Below the pieces are notes generated by a model. It searched no databases. It was given only the letters and a program-made list of their open reading frames with translations, and was not told where the DNA came from. Position numbers and translations under genes: made by a program. 64,000 nt of DNA from Massariosphaeria phaeospora (lineage: Eukaryota; Ascomycota; Dothideomycetes; Pleosporales), in the NCBI GenBank assembly GCA_011032825.1, contig JAADJZ010000014.1:124001-188000 (forward strand), read 5' to 3'. This document shows positions 1 to 9,232 of the stretch, piece after piece; within the stretch, counting starts at the first letter, position 1; each line of letters starts with the position of its first letter.

Positions 1-843
1 GGCCCAGAATCCGGCTACCCAATCCTCCATTTCCACGGCCTCCCCGGCTCCCGCATCGACGCCCGCCGCATCGCCGCCCTAGACCCCGGCCTCCATCTCC
101 GCATCATCGGCATCGACCGCCCAGGCATCGGCCTATCCTCTCCGCAGCCCTCCCGCACGCTCCTAGACTGGCCCTCCGACGTGCGCAGCCTCGCCCACCA
201 CCTCGGCCTCCGCGCCTTCAAAGTCCTCGGCGAGAGCGGCGGCGGGCCCTACGCCCTCGCCTGCGCCCACGCCTTTTCCCACGGCCGCTTGCCCGGCTTG
301 CGCGGCACAGGCGTGCTGTACGGCCTCGCGCCCGAAGGCGCCGGACACGATGGCATGCGTCCGCGCCAGCGCTTCAGCTTCGCGCTACTACCCTACATCC
401 CGCAGCCCGTCCTGCGCCTGCTCCTCACACCCCTCGCGCGGCGCGCGCAGAACAGCGACCCGACCGCCTTCGAGGCCGCCCTGCACCAGATCTTCGTGCG
501 CGAGCTGTCCGCTGAGGAGAAAGAAATGTTGCTGCAGCCGCGCGCGTGGCGCGAGTTCGTGGATGCGATGCGGCACGCGCTGATTCAGGGCGCGGATGGG
601 TATGCGCGGGATACGAAGATTGTGATGGGGGGGTGGGGGTTCGATGTTAGGGATATTAAGGGGGAGGGGGGGATGGTGCGGTTGTGGTGGGGGGTTGAGG
701 ATGATTTGGCGCCCGTGGGGATGGGGAGGTGGATGGGGGAGAGGGTGGAGGGCGCGGTGTTGAGGGAGTGGGTGGGGGAGACGCATTGGACGTTGTGGGA
801 GAGGAGGGGTGGGGAGATTTTGAGGGATTTGGCGGATGTGTAG
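1..843 (+). CDS. alpha/beta hydrolase fold protein, 5' end cut off by the window
   Basis: The frame is open from base 1 to the TAG at 841-843, giving about 280 residues with the start lying before the window. The order of motifs is that of an alpha/beta hydrolase: an oxyanion-hole HG (HFHGLPGSR) near the beginning, the nucleophile elbow GESGGG with the catalytic Ser about 75 residues in, a late acidic residue in GVEDDLAP, and a final His in GETHW. These would form the Ser-Asp-His triad. No signal peptide can be judged because the N-terminus is missing. The substrate is unknown; relatives include esterases, epoxide hydrolases and proline iminopeptidase-like enzymes. Codon use changes sharply from C-ended in the first 500 bases to G/T-ended in the last 250. 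Confidence 0.85.
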   Translation, partial: GPESGYPILHFHGLPGSRIDARRIAALDPGLHLRIIGIDRPGIGLSSPQPSRTLLDWPSDVRSLAHHLGLRAFKVLGESGGGPYALACAHAFSHGRLPGLRGTGVLYGLAPEGAGHDGMRPRQRFSFALLPYIPQPVLRLLLTPLARRAQNSDPTAFEAALHQIFVRELSAEEKEMLLQPRAWREFVDAMRHALIQGADGYARDTKIVMGGWGFDVRDIKGEGGMVRLWWGVEDDLAPVGMGRWMGERVEGAVLREWVGETHWTLWERRGGEILRDLADV

Positions 844-1295
844 GGAGAGGGGAGAGGGTGTGTATGTGTATGTGTATGATGGAGGTGTGTTTGTAGCGAG
901 TAGAAGGTATACCCCTCTCTGTTCGAATGTCAGACAAAGGTCTTTGGTGGAGCAGTCATGTTATCTAGGGAGCTAATCGAGTAGAGAGGTGGACGTCGTA
1001 GAAATAGGTAAGGTTCAGTATTTCGGGCGTGCGTCTCAGCAACTGCACAGTCCCATACCTATATGCAACGGCATACCTACATAGGTACGTGAACTCCCAT
1101 CCGTACTCCAGCCGCAGACCGCGACAAACCACGCGAGAAAGCAAAGATGACGCAAAAAAGCAAATGTAAATCAACGCGAGAAAGTCCCCATACAAACAAC
1201 CAGATATCGCCAGTCGCCGTCCCGTTCCCCGTTTCCCGTTTTCCGTTTTCCGTACGCCGTAATGTTAAGACACAAACCACCCACCAATTTTTTCC
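844..1295. other. intergenic spacer, no gene seen
   Basis: This lies between the 3' ends of a plus-strand hydrolase gene and a minus-strand membrane-protein gene, so it should hold two 3' UTRs. Short open frames here have no recognisable motif. I see no RNA gene or long repeat. Confidence 0.6.
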
Positions 1296-2480
1296 CTACC
1301 GTCCAGCCCCATACCCCATGCCCTGCGTCCCAAACCCCGCATGCGCATTCGCACGTCCCGCACTACCATACGCAGCGCCCGCCGGCGTCGCAGCTCGCGG
1401 CCCGCTGAACCCACCATACTGCTGCGCACCTTGGAACTGGAAGCCGCCGGGAGGCGTGTTGAACACGGGCGGAGGGCGCCGCGTCCCCTTGCTAAACTCG
1501 CTAGCAACGGCGTCCATGAAGGCGAGCAGGTGGCCGTTGACATCCGTGTCCGCGAGGCCAGCGATACTCTTCGCGAAGCTAGTATTAACCTCCAGGTTAA
1601 GCGTCTGGTACCTCTTCATCTTCGCGACGGCAAATTTCGCCATTGTGGCTCGGGTGCCTTGGTCGGCGAACAGGGTTCCCACGCGGCTGAGCGCGGTGGA
1701 CAGGCCTTTTTGGAGGTGTGCTAGGTCGGGCCGCACTTGGAACTGCTCGGCCTGGACGGTTTCGAGCGCGGTTTCTAGGCGTGCGAGGGAGGCTTTTGTG
1801 TTGCTGTGGTCGTTTTCCGAGCTCGTTACGAGGTCGTGGAGCATTTGCAGGAGCTCGATGCGCTCGGTGATGCGCTTCTGCTCTTGGAGGTGCATTGCGG
1901 CGTGCAGGCGCGAGACTTTAGTTTGGGCTTGCCAGACGACGACTTTTTGGCGCGCGAGCTCGCGCATCAGGCGGGAGAAGAGCGTGCAGAGGTAGATGGT
2001 TAGGACGATGACTGTGATGTGGATTATGGTGGCTTGGACGAGGCCAGTGAGTTTGGAAGTGGGGAGGAGGGCGAGTAGTGTGGGTATTGCGGATAGTAGG
2101 AGGGCGAGCGCGGACAGGCGGATGGCTGAGCTCGTGACTGGGAGAGCCTGTGCTGGCGCGTATCCACCGAAAATTGTAGCGTGGTCCGTAGTTCGCGGAC
2201 TGGATATTGTGGTATCGCCAGGTCCATCCACGTAGCAGACATCTTCGGAACGCTCGAGTGCGTAGAATCCCGGCGGCATGGGCTCGACGTTCATCGTGTG
2301 CGAAGAGGGAAGGAGCTCGGGCGTTGGTTCCGGGTTGCCGCCGTGGGTCAGATCAAGCTCTGGGGAAGGGTGGCCGGTGAACTTTGAATAGAAGGGAATG
2401 GAGGCCAAGAACCCAAGCACCATGGCTGAAGCACCCAGACTTTGAGCTAGCCCTCCGCCTGGCGAAGCTTGGAGTGCCAT
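1296..2480 (-). CDS. hypothetical membrane protein with a long coiled coil
   Basis: A 394-residue single-exon reading frame if translation starts at the ATG at 2480. The frame stays open a further 87 codons upstream, but that part is Pro/Ser-rich and looks like untranslated leader. A hydrophobic stretch lies near residue 20, and two strong adjacent membrane segments lie at about residues 110-160. A charged helical region of about 110 residues rich in Glu, Gln, Lys and Leu follows, likely a coiled coil, and then a Gly/Ala/Gln-rich tail. This suggests an organelle or plasma-membrane protein with a coiled-coil arm on one side. I do not recognise the family. The coding strand is C-rich at the 5' end and G-rich at the 3' end. 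Confidence 0.6.
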   Translation of the reverse strand: MALQASPGGGLAQSLGASAMVLGFLASIPFYSKFTGHPSPELDLTHGGNPEPTPELLPSSHTMNVEPMPPGFYALERSEDVCYVDGPGDTTISSPRTTDHATIFGGYAPAQALPVTSSAIRLSALALLLSAIPTLLALLPTSKLTGLVQATIIHITVIVLTIYLCTLFSRLMRELARQKVVVWQAQTKVSRLHAAMHLQEQKRITERIELLQMLHDLVTSSENDHSNTKASLARLETALETVQAEQFQVRPDLAHLQKGLSTALSRVGTLFADQGTRATMAKFAVAKMKRYQTLNLEVNTSFAKSIAGLADTDVNGHLLAFMDAVASEFSKGTRRPPPVFNTPPGGFQFQGAQQYGGFSGPRAATPAGAAYGSAGRANAHAGFGTQGMGYGAGR

Positions 2481-3424
2481 ACTTGGTCGAGGCAGCTTGG
2501 CTGACGGGCGCGGCGATGGGGAGTAGAGGAGCGCGAGGTGGGGGTAGAAGGTGGGCGCGCGAGGTGCGGTGGGAGGCGCGAGGTGCAGCGCGGTGCTGGA
2601 TGCACAACATGCATCAACGCATGAATACGTTATCGCGGTTGGAGGTCGCGACAAGGAGAAACAGAGGGGAGCTGGGAGAAGTAGAAGTGCGAGGTGCCAG
2701 AGATAACGTACTAACCGCAAGTGGAAATGTGGGTCCGACAAACGCTTTGTCGCTCCAACATGTTTGCGCCGGCCAATCAGTTATTCATTCGGTCGCTTCA
2801 TACCCGCGGAGTCATTTCTAAGTCTTAGGACGAATTATGGGCGAAAGACCCCCTAGGTCAGACGCGGACTCGGATGTCACGTGAATGGATGTTCACCTGC
2901 GCAGTGCCAAGGAAGCATTACTTTCCAGAGGTCACTGCGCACATGTGATACTTTTTGCGAGAGTCACAGCTTAGAAGATATCGCAAGGCATGAACGTCAT
3001 GGTACAATCACGTACACGCCATGGAGGATATTTGGAAGTCTTTTTTCATTCATTGTTTGTATTGGAGCTTTCCCGATATCTCTAAGCTTCATAACCTTTG
3101 AACTGATTCCTGGCTAGTCTAATTTCTAAGCGCTGTACCATATACACGATGCATGAACATGAAAGAGGAGATACCGAATTATGAAGATGCGAAAAGATAA
3201 AGGGAGATTGTAGCGACCGTGGGTGTTTCTCATATACTAGGAGTCTCGGAAGCATTGATCTGTGTCTGTTAGTTACAGCTTGGTGGTTGTTTAGGGGTGT
3301 ATGTACCGTCTGAGCTGTCGCAGCTCGTATCATTTGGGTGAGCTCGAGAAAGTAATATGGAAGACTTTGAGGTGAGAAGGAAAGTATTCGAGGGTTCCAA
3401 GGAGCGGCCAGTCCGAGTTTTGAT
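2481..3424. other. intergenic spacer (promoter of the membrane-protein gene, 3' side of BTB gene 1)
   Basis: A CCAAT box occurs at about 2774, suitably placed upstream of the minus-strand gene. The part nearest the BTB gene (about 3150-3210) has a purine-rich stretch resembling blocks found downstream of the other BTB copies. No coding exon can be supported. Confidence 0.5.
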
Positions 3425-4245
3425 TCAATTCTCTTTCACCATGTAGTCGATGAGCTTTAGTGGGACAAGCTGTCGATCTTCGAGTGGCATCATGGTGGCC
3501 CCCACGAACCTTTTGAAAAGCTCGCCTTCTGACAGCATTTGCCGCCATTTCTCGCTGTCATCGCGTTCGATGATGGTCTTATCTCCCCAGTTTCGCATGA
3601 GGATGTCTTCAAAAAGTTCACCGAGAGTGTTCCTGGCGGAGTTCCCGGCGGAGTTGTGCATGGCCATTTTGCACATATCCGCATTGATCCACCAATCATT
3701 GTCGGTACAGGATAACGCATGGAATAGCCGGATCATAGCGTGGTTCTGGAATCGTGGTGCCTCGAGGTACTCGCCTAGCTTCCATGCCAACATGCCGGCC
3801 TTGACGAAATAGCTCATGGATTGACCTTCGGAAGACTCGACATAGGGAACCAGAGTTTTGTTATAGTCCTGGTAATTCGTATATGACAAGAGTGGGACTA
3901 GCATATCATACTCCTGATAATCTCCCGTCAAGAGCCACTGTAAGAATAGTTCGACGGCGGGACGCCCGAAAGCCTTCGGCATCTCCCACTCAAGCTGTGT
4001 CGATCTCGCCAGCATTCGCGACTGGAGGTGAAGTAGTTTCTTCGGCACAAACCACTGTCCACCCGGCTCGGCTTTCACAAGGATGGTGGTGTTTTCGCTC
4101 AAGCTATCATGCGTAGTGAGTGACAAGGTCCGCACAGAGCGTGAAGTTCCACATACGCTTGGAGTATCACCTTAGCATTCATGCTGGTCGCAATCCAGTG
4201 CTCGTGGTCTTGCCCGGTGGGCGTCAGGTAGTTGGACTTTCTCAT
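3425..4245 (-). CDS. BTB/POZ-like protein, intact member of a tandem array (copy 1)
   Basis: Two exons, complement(4157..4245) and complement(3425..4103), with a 53-bp intron (GTATGT donor, ATAG acceptor). Splicing joins ...KVILQA to LSENTT and gives a 255-residue protein. The pattern matches fungal BTB-like proteins: a TILVKAEPGGQW strand, a helix containing SRML, then VELFLQWLLTGDYQEY and a helical C-terminal half with FQNHAMIRLFHAL and RNWGDKT. Proteins of this type usually mediate protein-protein contacts, sometimes as Cullin-3 adaptors. The specific partner is unknown. It is the only one of three adjacent copies without internal stops. Confidence 0.75.
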
Positions 4246-5157
4246 TGAGTAGAGTCGTGCGGTCGAAGTAGAGGAGTAAGGAAGTGGAGGAGAGGAGGCG
4301 GGGGCTAGGGCTTTTATAGGACTGCGTAATAATTAGAGATTGAGTGAGGGAGCAACAGGTAAAGGCACCTTCCCGGGCGGGGAAGCTCGAAGGTAAGATC
4401 ATGAGGGGATCTCTTACCTGCACAATCTCGATCGAAGTGCCCCACGTGAATGCGTACACAGCGGGAGCAATTACAGGTAAAATAAGTAGTACATCCAGAC
4501 AGTCGTAGTTTGTTTCTTGAGCCCGTAATATGTTTGCTGTGTAAACATATAACAGAAGAGTCGCATTCCTGCACGAAGACTAGATTCGATTTGATCTGGC
4601 TAAGTAGGAGGTAGCCGTAAAAGCTAGAAAGAAAACCGCCTTAGCTGGTATTTTGGAATAGAAGAAAAAATTCTCAAGCCTAATGATGTCTCTATGCAGA
4701 CCGAATGTGGGCGCATGGCATAGGAAAGGAGATAAGATAAGGAAAGATTGCATCGTTTTGGGGCCATATAGGATATTGATGTGAAAGCAAGACAATGATC
4801 CACCTATCCGATATCTCGAAGTGGAGATATATAGCCAAGCCCAATAACGTCCGTATGTAATGTTGATCTTCTTTGCAGAATAAGAAAGAAGATGACATAA
4901 GGAAATAGTGCATGTAAGCCAAGCCGAGGTTCATCAATGCATTTGTGTTGTTTGGAGCTGGATAATGGAACGCCTGTCTTTATTAGTAATGATTGGCTGG
5001 ATTTCGGCCAGGATATAACTCACAAGAGTAGCTTTTGTGAAGTGTTTGTCGCAGATCTTCCAAAGATCAATGTAAAGAAGGCTCCCTGTTGAGAATCGTG
5101 CCCGGCATGCGCGTTCGAGAGTGGATGAACTCGGTCGGGAGGATTGGATCCGAGGAT
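4246..5157. other. spacer between BTB copies with diverged repeated blocks
   Basis: AT-richer than its surroundings and without a supportable gene. Two blocks (about 4630-4760 and 4830-4920) share the pattern GAAAACCGC... and ATAAGGAAA.ATTG.ATC with a block at about 6180-6300. These look like the 3' flank of the duplicated BTB unit, copied along with the genes and then mutated. Confidence 0.5.
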
Positions 5158-5980
5158 TTATTTCTCAGGCACAAGGTAGTCGTTGAAATCCATTGGCCTG
5201 GCTCGCCGTTCTTCCAGAGGAACACCGACCGCTTTCATGAACAGGTCCCGGGTGTCGGTAAGCGAGAAAGTGTCTGGCTATGTTGGATCCTCGTGATTCA
5301 CGAGTGAAGCGTCTCCCCAGTTGCGAAACGTAATGTCTTCTATGAACTGGTACAATATTGTGCCAGGTTGGTTGTAGCGGATATAGGCCACCCAAGTTGC
5401 GCTTAGACTAATTCGAGGATGCTTTCGCGACAATGCTTGGAAAAGGCGAGCTATAGCGTAATTCTGAAATGCATAGGCCTCCAGAGACTCTCTAAACTCC
5501 CCACGCTATGATTGCGGCTTTTACTGTCTAAGGCATTGTGTCTTCGTTACTGATAGGTTCCAGCGTCTAGTTTGTGCTTGAGTAAATCTTAGAGTCTAGC
5601 ACTTGCACTTCCTTATCGTACTCTTGATAGTGACCGGTATAAACCCATTGTAAGTATAGTGCAAAGCCGTCTTCACTGATAAGAGAAGAGTAATCAAGCT
5701 TTGTAACTCGTGTGCCATGCAGGTTCGCACGTAAATGTCTTCACTCTTTCCATAGAATTCGCCGTGGAACAACCCATTCTGATTCTGATGTTATCCCCTC
5801 ACATGTGACGCGGACCATGTCAGCTCCTTGCAAGCTATTACACATTAGCAGAGTAAAGTTATCGATATTTAGCATGACAGACCTCTCGAGTAGAAAGCCG
5901 GAATTGACGCAAGTCTCGAGTGCGTCTCCAACCTTGTTTCCGGTCGCCCCCATGGCATCAAATTTGCTCTTCTTCGGCAT
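5158..5980 (-). pseudogene. BTB/POZ-like pseudogene (copy 2), multiple stops and a frameshift
   Basis: Translated from ATG 5980, it starts MPKKSKFDAM, like copy 3 (MSKKRKRDTI), and stays colinear with copies 1 and 3 down to ...PMDFNDYLVPEK and a TAA at 5158-5160. It contains in-frame stops at 5741-5743 (TGA), 5567-5569 (TAG), 5528-5530 (TAG where copy 3 has Trp in PWTV) and 5278-5280 (TAG where copy 3 has Trp in EDPTWW), plus a frameshift just after the AAIIAWG motif. Conserved islands include YLQWVYTGHYQEYD, FQNYAIARLFQALS and FRNWGDASLVNHEDPT. The Trp-to-TAG changes are what C-to-T mutation at CpA on the opposite strand would give, the signature of RIP. Confidence 0.8.
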
Positions 5981-6447
5981 GATGGATAACGCCACTGGAG
6001 GTCGGTGGATTGGACAGATTGAGCGAGAGGGAGTTTGTAAGTTGGAAGAAGAGAGTAGACGAGCAGAGAAGCCACTTGTAGTACACGAGGCGGTGCCAAG
6101 TTACGCGACTAAGTAGGTGAAGGCAGACGACCTCTGCTTACACCGTCATGCCAAGCCTCGTCGTAAACACGTCAGAGTGAAGGCAGAAAACCGCGCTAGC
6201 CGTTATTTCCGAATCTCGAGATAGAAGTAGATAGCTCCAGCCCATCCATGTCTTTTTAGGAAAGAATATAGTATAAGGAAAGATTGGATCTGTTGTGAGC
6301 TGGTGAACGAAAAGGCTGTACTTGATGGTATTAGTTGAATTGATTCTAGGTGGCGCGTGAGTTACAATAGTGGCTCTTAACAGGTAATCATCATAACTAA
6401 TCGTAGACAACGCAGAGGAGAGATCATTGCATTGAGGACCACGCGTT
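5981..6447. other. spacer between BTB copies 2 and 3
   Basis: The first ~130 bases (upstream flank of copy 2) align by eye with 7297-7410 upstream of copy 3, sharing CCACT..GG(T)CGGTGG, GAGCGAGAG and GAGCAG blocks. The block at 6180-6300 resembles the flanks at 4630-4760 and 4830-4920. No independent gene is seen. Confidence 0.5.
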
Positions 6448-7296
6448 TCAAAGTTGATACGCTTCCTCATCCTGAAGATAGTCATCGATCTTCATAGGCT
6501 GTTCTCGCCGCTTCTCGAGAGGAACACCGACCCCTTTCATAAATCGGACCCGGAAAGCGCTGTCATCCGCGATGAGTTTCCACCATGTTGGATCTTCATG
6601 ATTCACGACGGAACGGTCCCCCCAATTTCGAATGGCGGTCTCTTCCAGAAATCGGCACAGCAAGGACCCGGGGCATTTGATGCGGTTATAGACCACGAAT
6701 ATTGCGTTTACGTGGACTGGCCGCTGAGCTTGCGCGTAAGCCTGGAGCAAACGACGCATGGCGTGATCTTGAAACGCAGGGGTCTCAATGTCGTTTCCTA
6801 GTCTCCATGCCACGACAGCAGCCATCACTGTCCAAGGAATAATCTCCCGGGAGACTTTTACGCAATGAATCAGAGCCCATTTCTTTTCGAATTCAATAAG
6901 CCCCCGAGGTTTCTGCGCAGCACCACCGTACTCGTCGTATTTTCCGGTGAAAAGCCACTGAATATAGAGTTCGACGGAAAATGCGGTGTAATGACGTATG
7001 GTCACCTCTGCTATTGACTTGGAATGGAGTTCACGGTGGAATCTTTTTGACTCCTTGCATAACACATCGCGTGAAAGAAGCCACTAGCCTAACGGGAGAC
7101 GAGTATTCTTGACGAGGACCAAGTCTTCCTTTTTTGATCGCAGACTATTACGTATTAGCTGATTATTTTCAACGAAACCTGCTGCGACGTACTTCTCGAG
7201 TAATACTTTAGAGGTAGAGTGCAGAGAAGTACCAATTTCGAGCCCACTTTCTTTCTTGATGGGCACTATAGTGTCCCGCTTCCTCTTCTTCGACAT
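6448..7296 (-). pseudogene. BTB/POZ-like gene (copy 3) interrupted by a single in-frame TAG
   Basis: From ATG 7296 the frame reads MSKKRKRDTIV... to ...LVKNTRLPLG, meets TAG at 7084-7086, and continues in the same frame with WLLSRDVLCKESKRF through ELYIQWLFTGKYDEY, IIPWTVMAAVVAWRLG, RNWGDRSVVNHEDPTWW and PMKIDDYLQDEE to a stop at 6448. Aligned with copy 1 (LVKAEPGGQWFVPKKLL), the stop sits exactly where copy 1 has Gln before the conserved Trp. A single CAG-to-TAG change, C-to-T at CpA as in RIP, therefore explains it. The matching residues on both sides leave no room for an intron. Without the stop the protein would be about 280 residues. It is either recently killed or translated by stop readthrough. 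Confidence 0.75.
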
Positions 7297-7988
7297 GATG
7301 TATGGGGCCACTCGGTGGTCGAGCGAGAGGCGGTCCAAGGTTGGAGATGTGAAGAAGAGGATAGGAGAGCAGGAAGCGACCGGAAGTTGCAGGAGCAGTG
7401 CCAAGCCTAAAGTGACTAATCACCTTTCTAAAACTACTTTCCAATGTAGTTTTGCGCAAAGCTCAAACTTTCTGCGATGAGCATTATTTTATTTCAGCGT
7501 GAGCTGAGTAGGTGCTTTTTTTTGTGGAGCCGTAACAAATTCTAGAAAACGAACGAAGCAGTAACAGTTGACAGTCTACGAGTTTTTAGCAACATGCAGA
7601 TAGCCTTCTTCTTCTATCTTTACAACGCCCTATTGTAACTAGTATACTAGACACGGAGTAAAGTCTACTGTTTAGCATCTTTGCCAACCCCGATATACGA
7701 GATGCAACTTCGATCAACGAACCTGGTAAAGCCCTACACTTAACCCGGGACTCGGTGCAATACTTTAGGTCTTGCCTTGCTATTTACCCTGAATGTAGAT
7801 TAAGTCCCGGGATGTTCCGATCTAACAAGCCTGTTGCGACGCTTCGTTAGCCTTTTTGTAATATAGTTGTATATTGTTTAGGCAGATCTCCACTCTTGGA
7901 TAACCGCACCAACTCGCATATAAAGACATACCTTCAGAATGTTGCGATCCGATCAAGCAACAACAGAAACAACATCAGTGTCCCCAAA
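7297..7988. other. intergenic spacer upstream of the GH62 gene
   Basis: The first ~115 bases belong to the duplicated BTB unit. The rest is AT-rich, with a 9-bp inverted repeat (CCCGGGACT at about 7744, AGTCCCGGG at about 7803). It ends in the GH62 promoter, which has a GGCTAA core on the minus strand at 7847-7852 and a TATA box at 7919-7924. Confidence 0.5.
7847..7924 (+). promoter_or_regulatory. putative GH62 core promoter: TATAAA and a GGCTAA element
   Basis: TATAAA lies at 7919-7924, 65 bases before the chosen ATG at 7989. TTAGCC at 7847-7852 (GGCTAA on the other strand) resembles the core of the site bound by XlnR/Xyr1, the activator of xylan-degrading enzymes; the seventh base of the consensus does not match. 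The assignment rests on position and the nature of the downstream gene. Confidence 0.35.
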
Positions 7989-9053
7989 ATGCGTTCCCTC
8001 ATCCTCCTCGCCCTCGCAGCCGCAACCACAGCGCGCAGCCTCCTCTCCCCCCGCCAAACCACCACCCCCCTCCCCAGCACCTTCCACTGGACCTCCTCGG
8101 ACATCCTCGTAACGCCCAAGAACGACACCCGACACATCTCCGGCCTCAAAGACCCCTCCATCATCTTCCACAACGGCGCCTACCACGTCTTCGCCAGCAT
8201 CGCCAAAGCCACCGGCGACAACTACAACCTGGTATACTTCAACTTCACGGACTTCGCCGCCGCGCACGCCGCGCCCTTCGCGTACCTCGACCAGTCAGCC
8301 CTGGGCCCGGGGTACCGCGCCGCGCCCGAGGTCTTCTTCTTCGCGCCGCAGCAGCTGTGGTACCTGGTGTACCAGAACGGCAACGCGGCGTACAGCACGA
8401 ACCGCGACATCAGCGACCCGGCCGGGTGGAGCGCACCGGCGACCTTCTACTCGGGCACGCCGGCGCTGATCGAGGCCGGCGTGGGGACTACGGGGTACTG
8501 GGTCGACATGTGGGTCATCTGCGACGCGGCGCACTGCCACCTGTTTTCGTCCGACGACAACGGGCGGCTGTACCGCAGCCAGACGGCGCTGGCCGACTTC
8601 CCGCGTGGCATGAGCGAGCCGGTTGTCGCGCTGCAGGACACGAAGGAGAATCTGTTTGAGGCGGCGAATGTGTATGCCCTGGGCAACGGCAACGGCAGCG
8701 CGAGCTACCTGCTGCTGGTCGAGTGCATTGGCGCGGGGGACTCGCCGGGCGGGGTGCGCTATTTCCGGTCGTGGACGGCGGCGAGTCTGGATGGGAAGTG
8801 GACGGCGCTGGCGGCGACGCAGGAGAATCCGTTTATGGGCGCGGCGAATGTGCGGTTTGAGAGTGGGCGGAGCTGGACGACGAGTATTAGCCATGGGGAG
8901 ATTGTGCGGAGTGATGTGGATCAGAATTTGAGGATTGGGCCGGTGGGGAGTTGGCGGTTTATGTACCAGGGCGTGGATCCGAAGTCGACGGATGTGACGT
9001 ATAACGATATACCGTGGAATCTGGGACTGTTAACGCAGGTTGCTGGAAAGTAG
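7989..9053 (+). CDS. secreted GH62 alpha-L-arabinofuranosidase
   Basis: A single-exon gene of 354 residues, starting at the ATG followed by a clear signal peptide (RSLILLALAAATTARS). The longer frame from 7896 would put charged residues before the signal and is rejected. GH62 landmarks appear in order: LKDPSIIFHNGAYHVFAS with the candidate catalytic base Asp, PEVFFFAPQQLWYLVYQ, VDMWVICD with the second Asp, FSSDDNGRLYRSQT, and ENLFEAANVY with the candidate acid Glu. GH62 enzymes remove arabinose side chains from arabinoxylan outside the cell. No cellulose-binding module is attached. The length fits the catalytic domain alone. Codons drift from C-ended to G/T-ended along the gene. Confidence 0.92.
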   Translation: MRSLILLALAAATTARSLLSPRQTTTPLPSTFHWTSSDILVTPKNDTRHISGLKDPSIIFHNGAYHVFASIAKATGDNYNLVYFNFTDFAAAHAAPFAYLDQSALGPGYRAAPEVFFFAPQQLWYLVYQNGNAAYSTNRDISDPAGWSAPATFYSGTPALIEAGVGTTGYWVDMWVICDAAHCHLFSSDDNGRLYRSQTALADFPRGMSEPVVALQDTKENLFEAANVYALGNGNGSASYLLLVECIGAGDSPGGVRYFRSWTAASLDGKWTALAATQENPFMGAANVRFESGRSWTTSISHGEIVRSDVDQNLRIGPVGSWRFMYQGVDPKSTDVTYNDIPWNLGLLTQVAGK

Positions 9054-9232
9054 GGAGATATGAGCATTGTATTGTATTAGGCATTGCTACAATTCGCCCA
9101 GGCTGCAAGTATTGACTGATTGTGATGTGTACCTGATATGTTGGGTAAAATCTACCTCATCCATGATTTCCTCCCTCTCAAAACTGATGCACGTCGAAGA
9201 TGAGACAGATTAGGGTTTGGTGTTCAACCACG

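Larger units (their letters stand above)
3425..7410 (-). repeat. tandem triplication of a BTB gene unit, partly RIP-mutated
   Basis: Three colinear BTB-like reading frames on the same strand (3425-4245, 5158-5980, 6448-7296), with related flanking blocks, make a tandem duplication of gene plus flank. Divergence is high and two copies have C-to-T type nonsense changes, as expected if duplicated DNA passed through RIP. Confidence 0.65.

Noticed and set aside
2481..2741. Longer N-terminus for the membrane-protein gene
   Set aside because: The extra 87 residues are Pro/Ser-rich and resemble translated leader; the ATG at 2480 is preferred, though not proven.
3425..4135. BTB copy 1 as a single exon starting at 4135
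   Set aside because: That start gives an N-terminus unlike the other copies; a 53-bp canonical intron joins it in frame to a better first exon starting at 4245.
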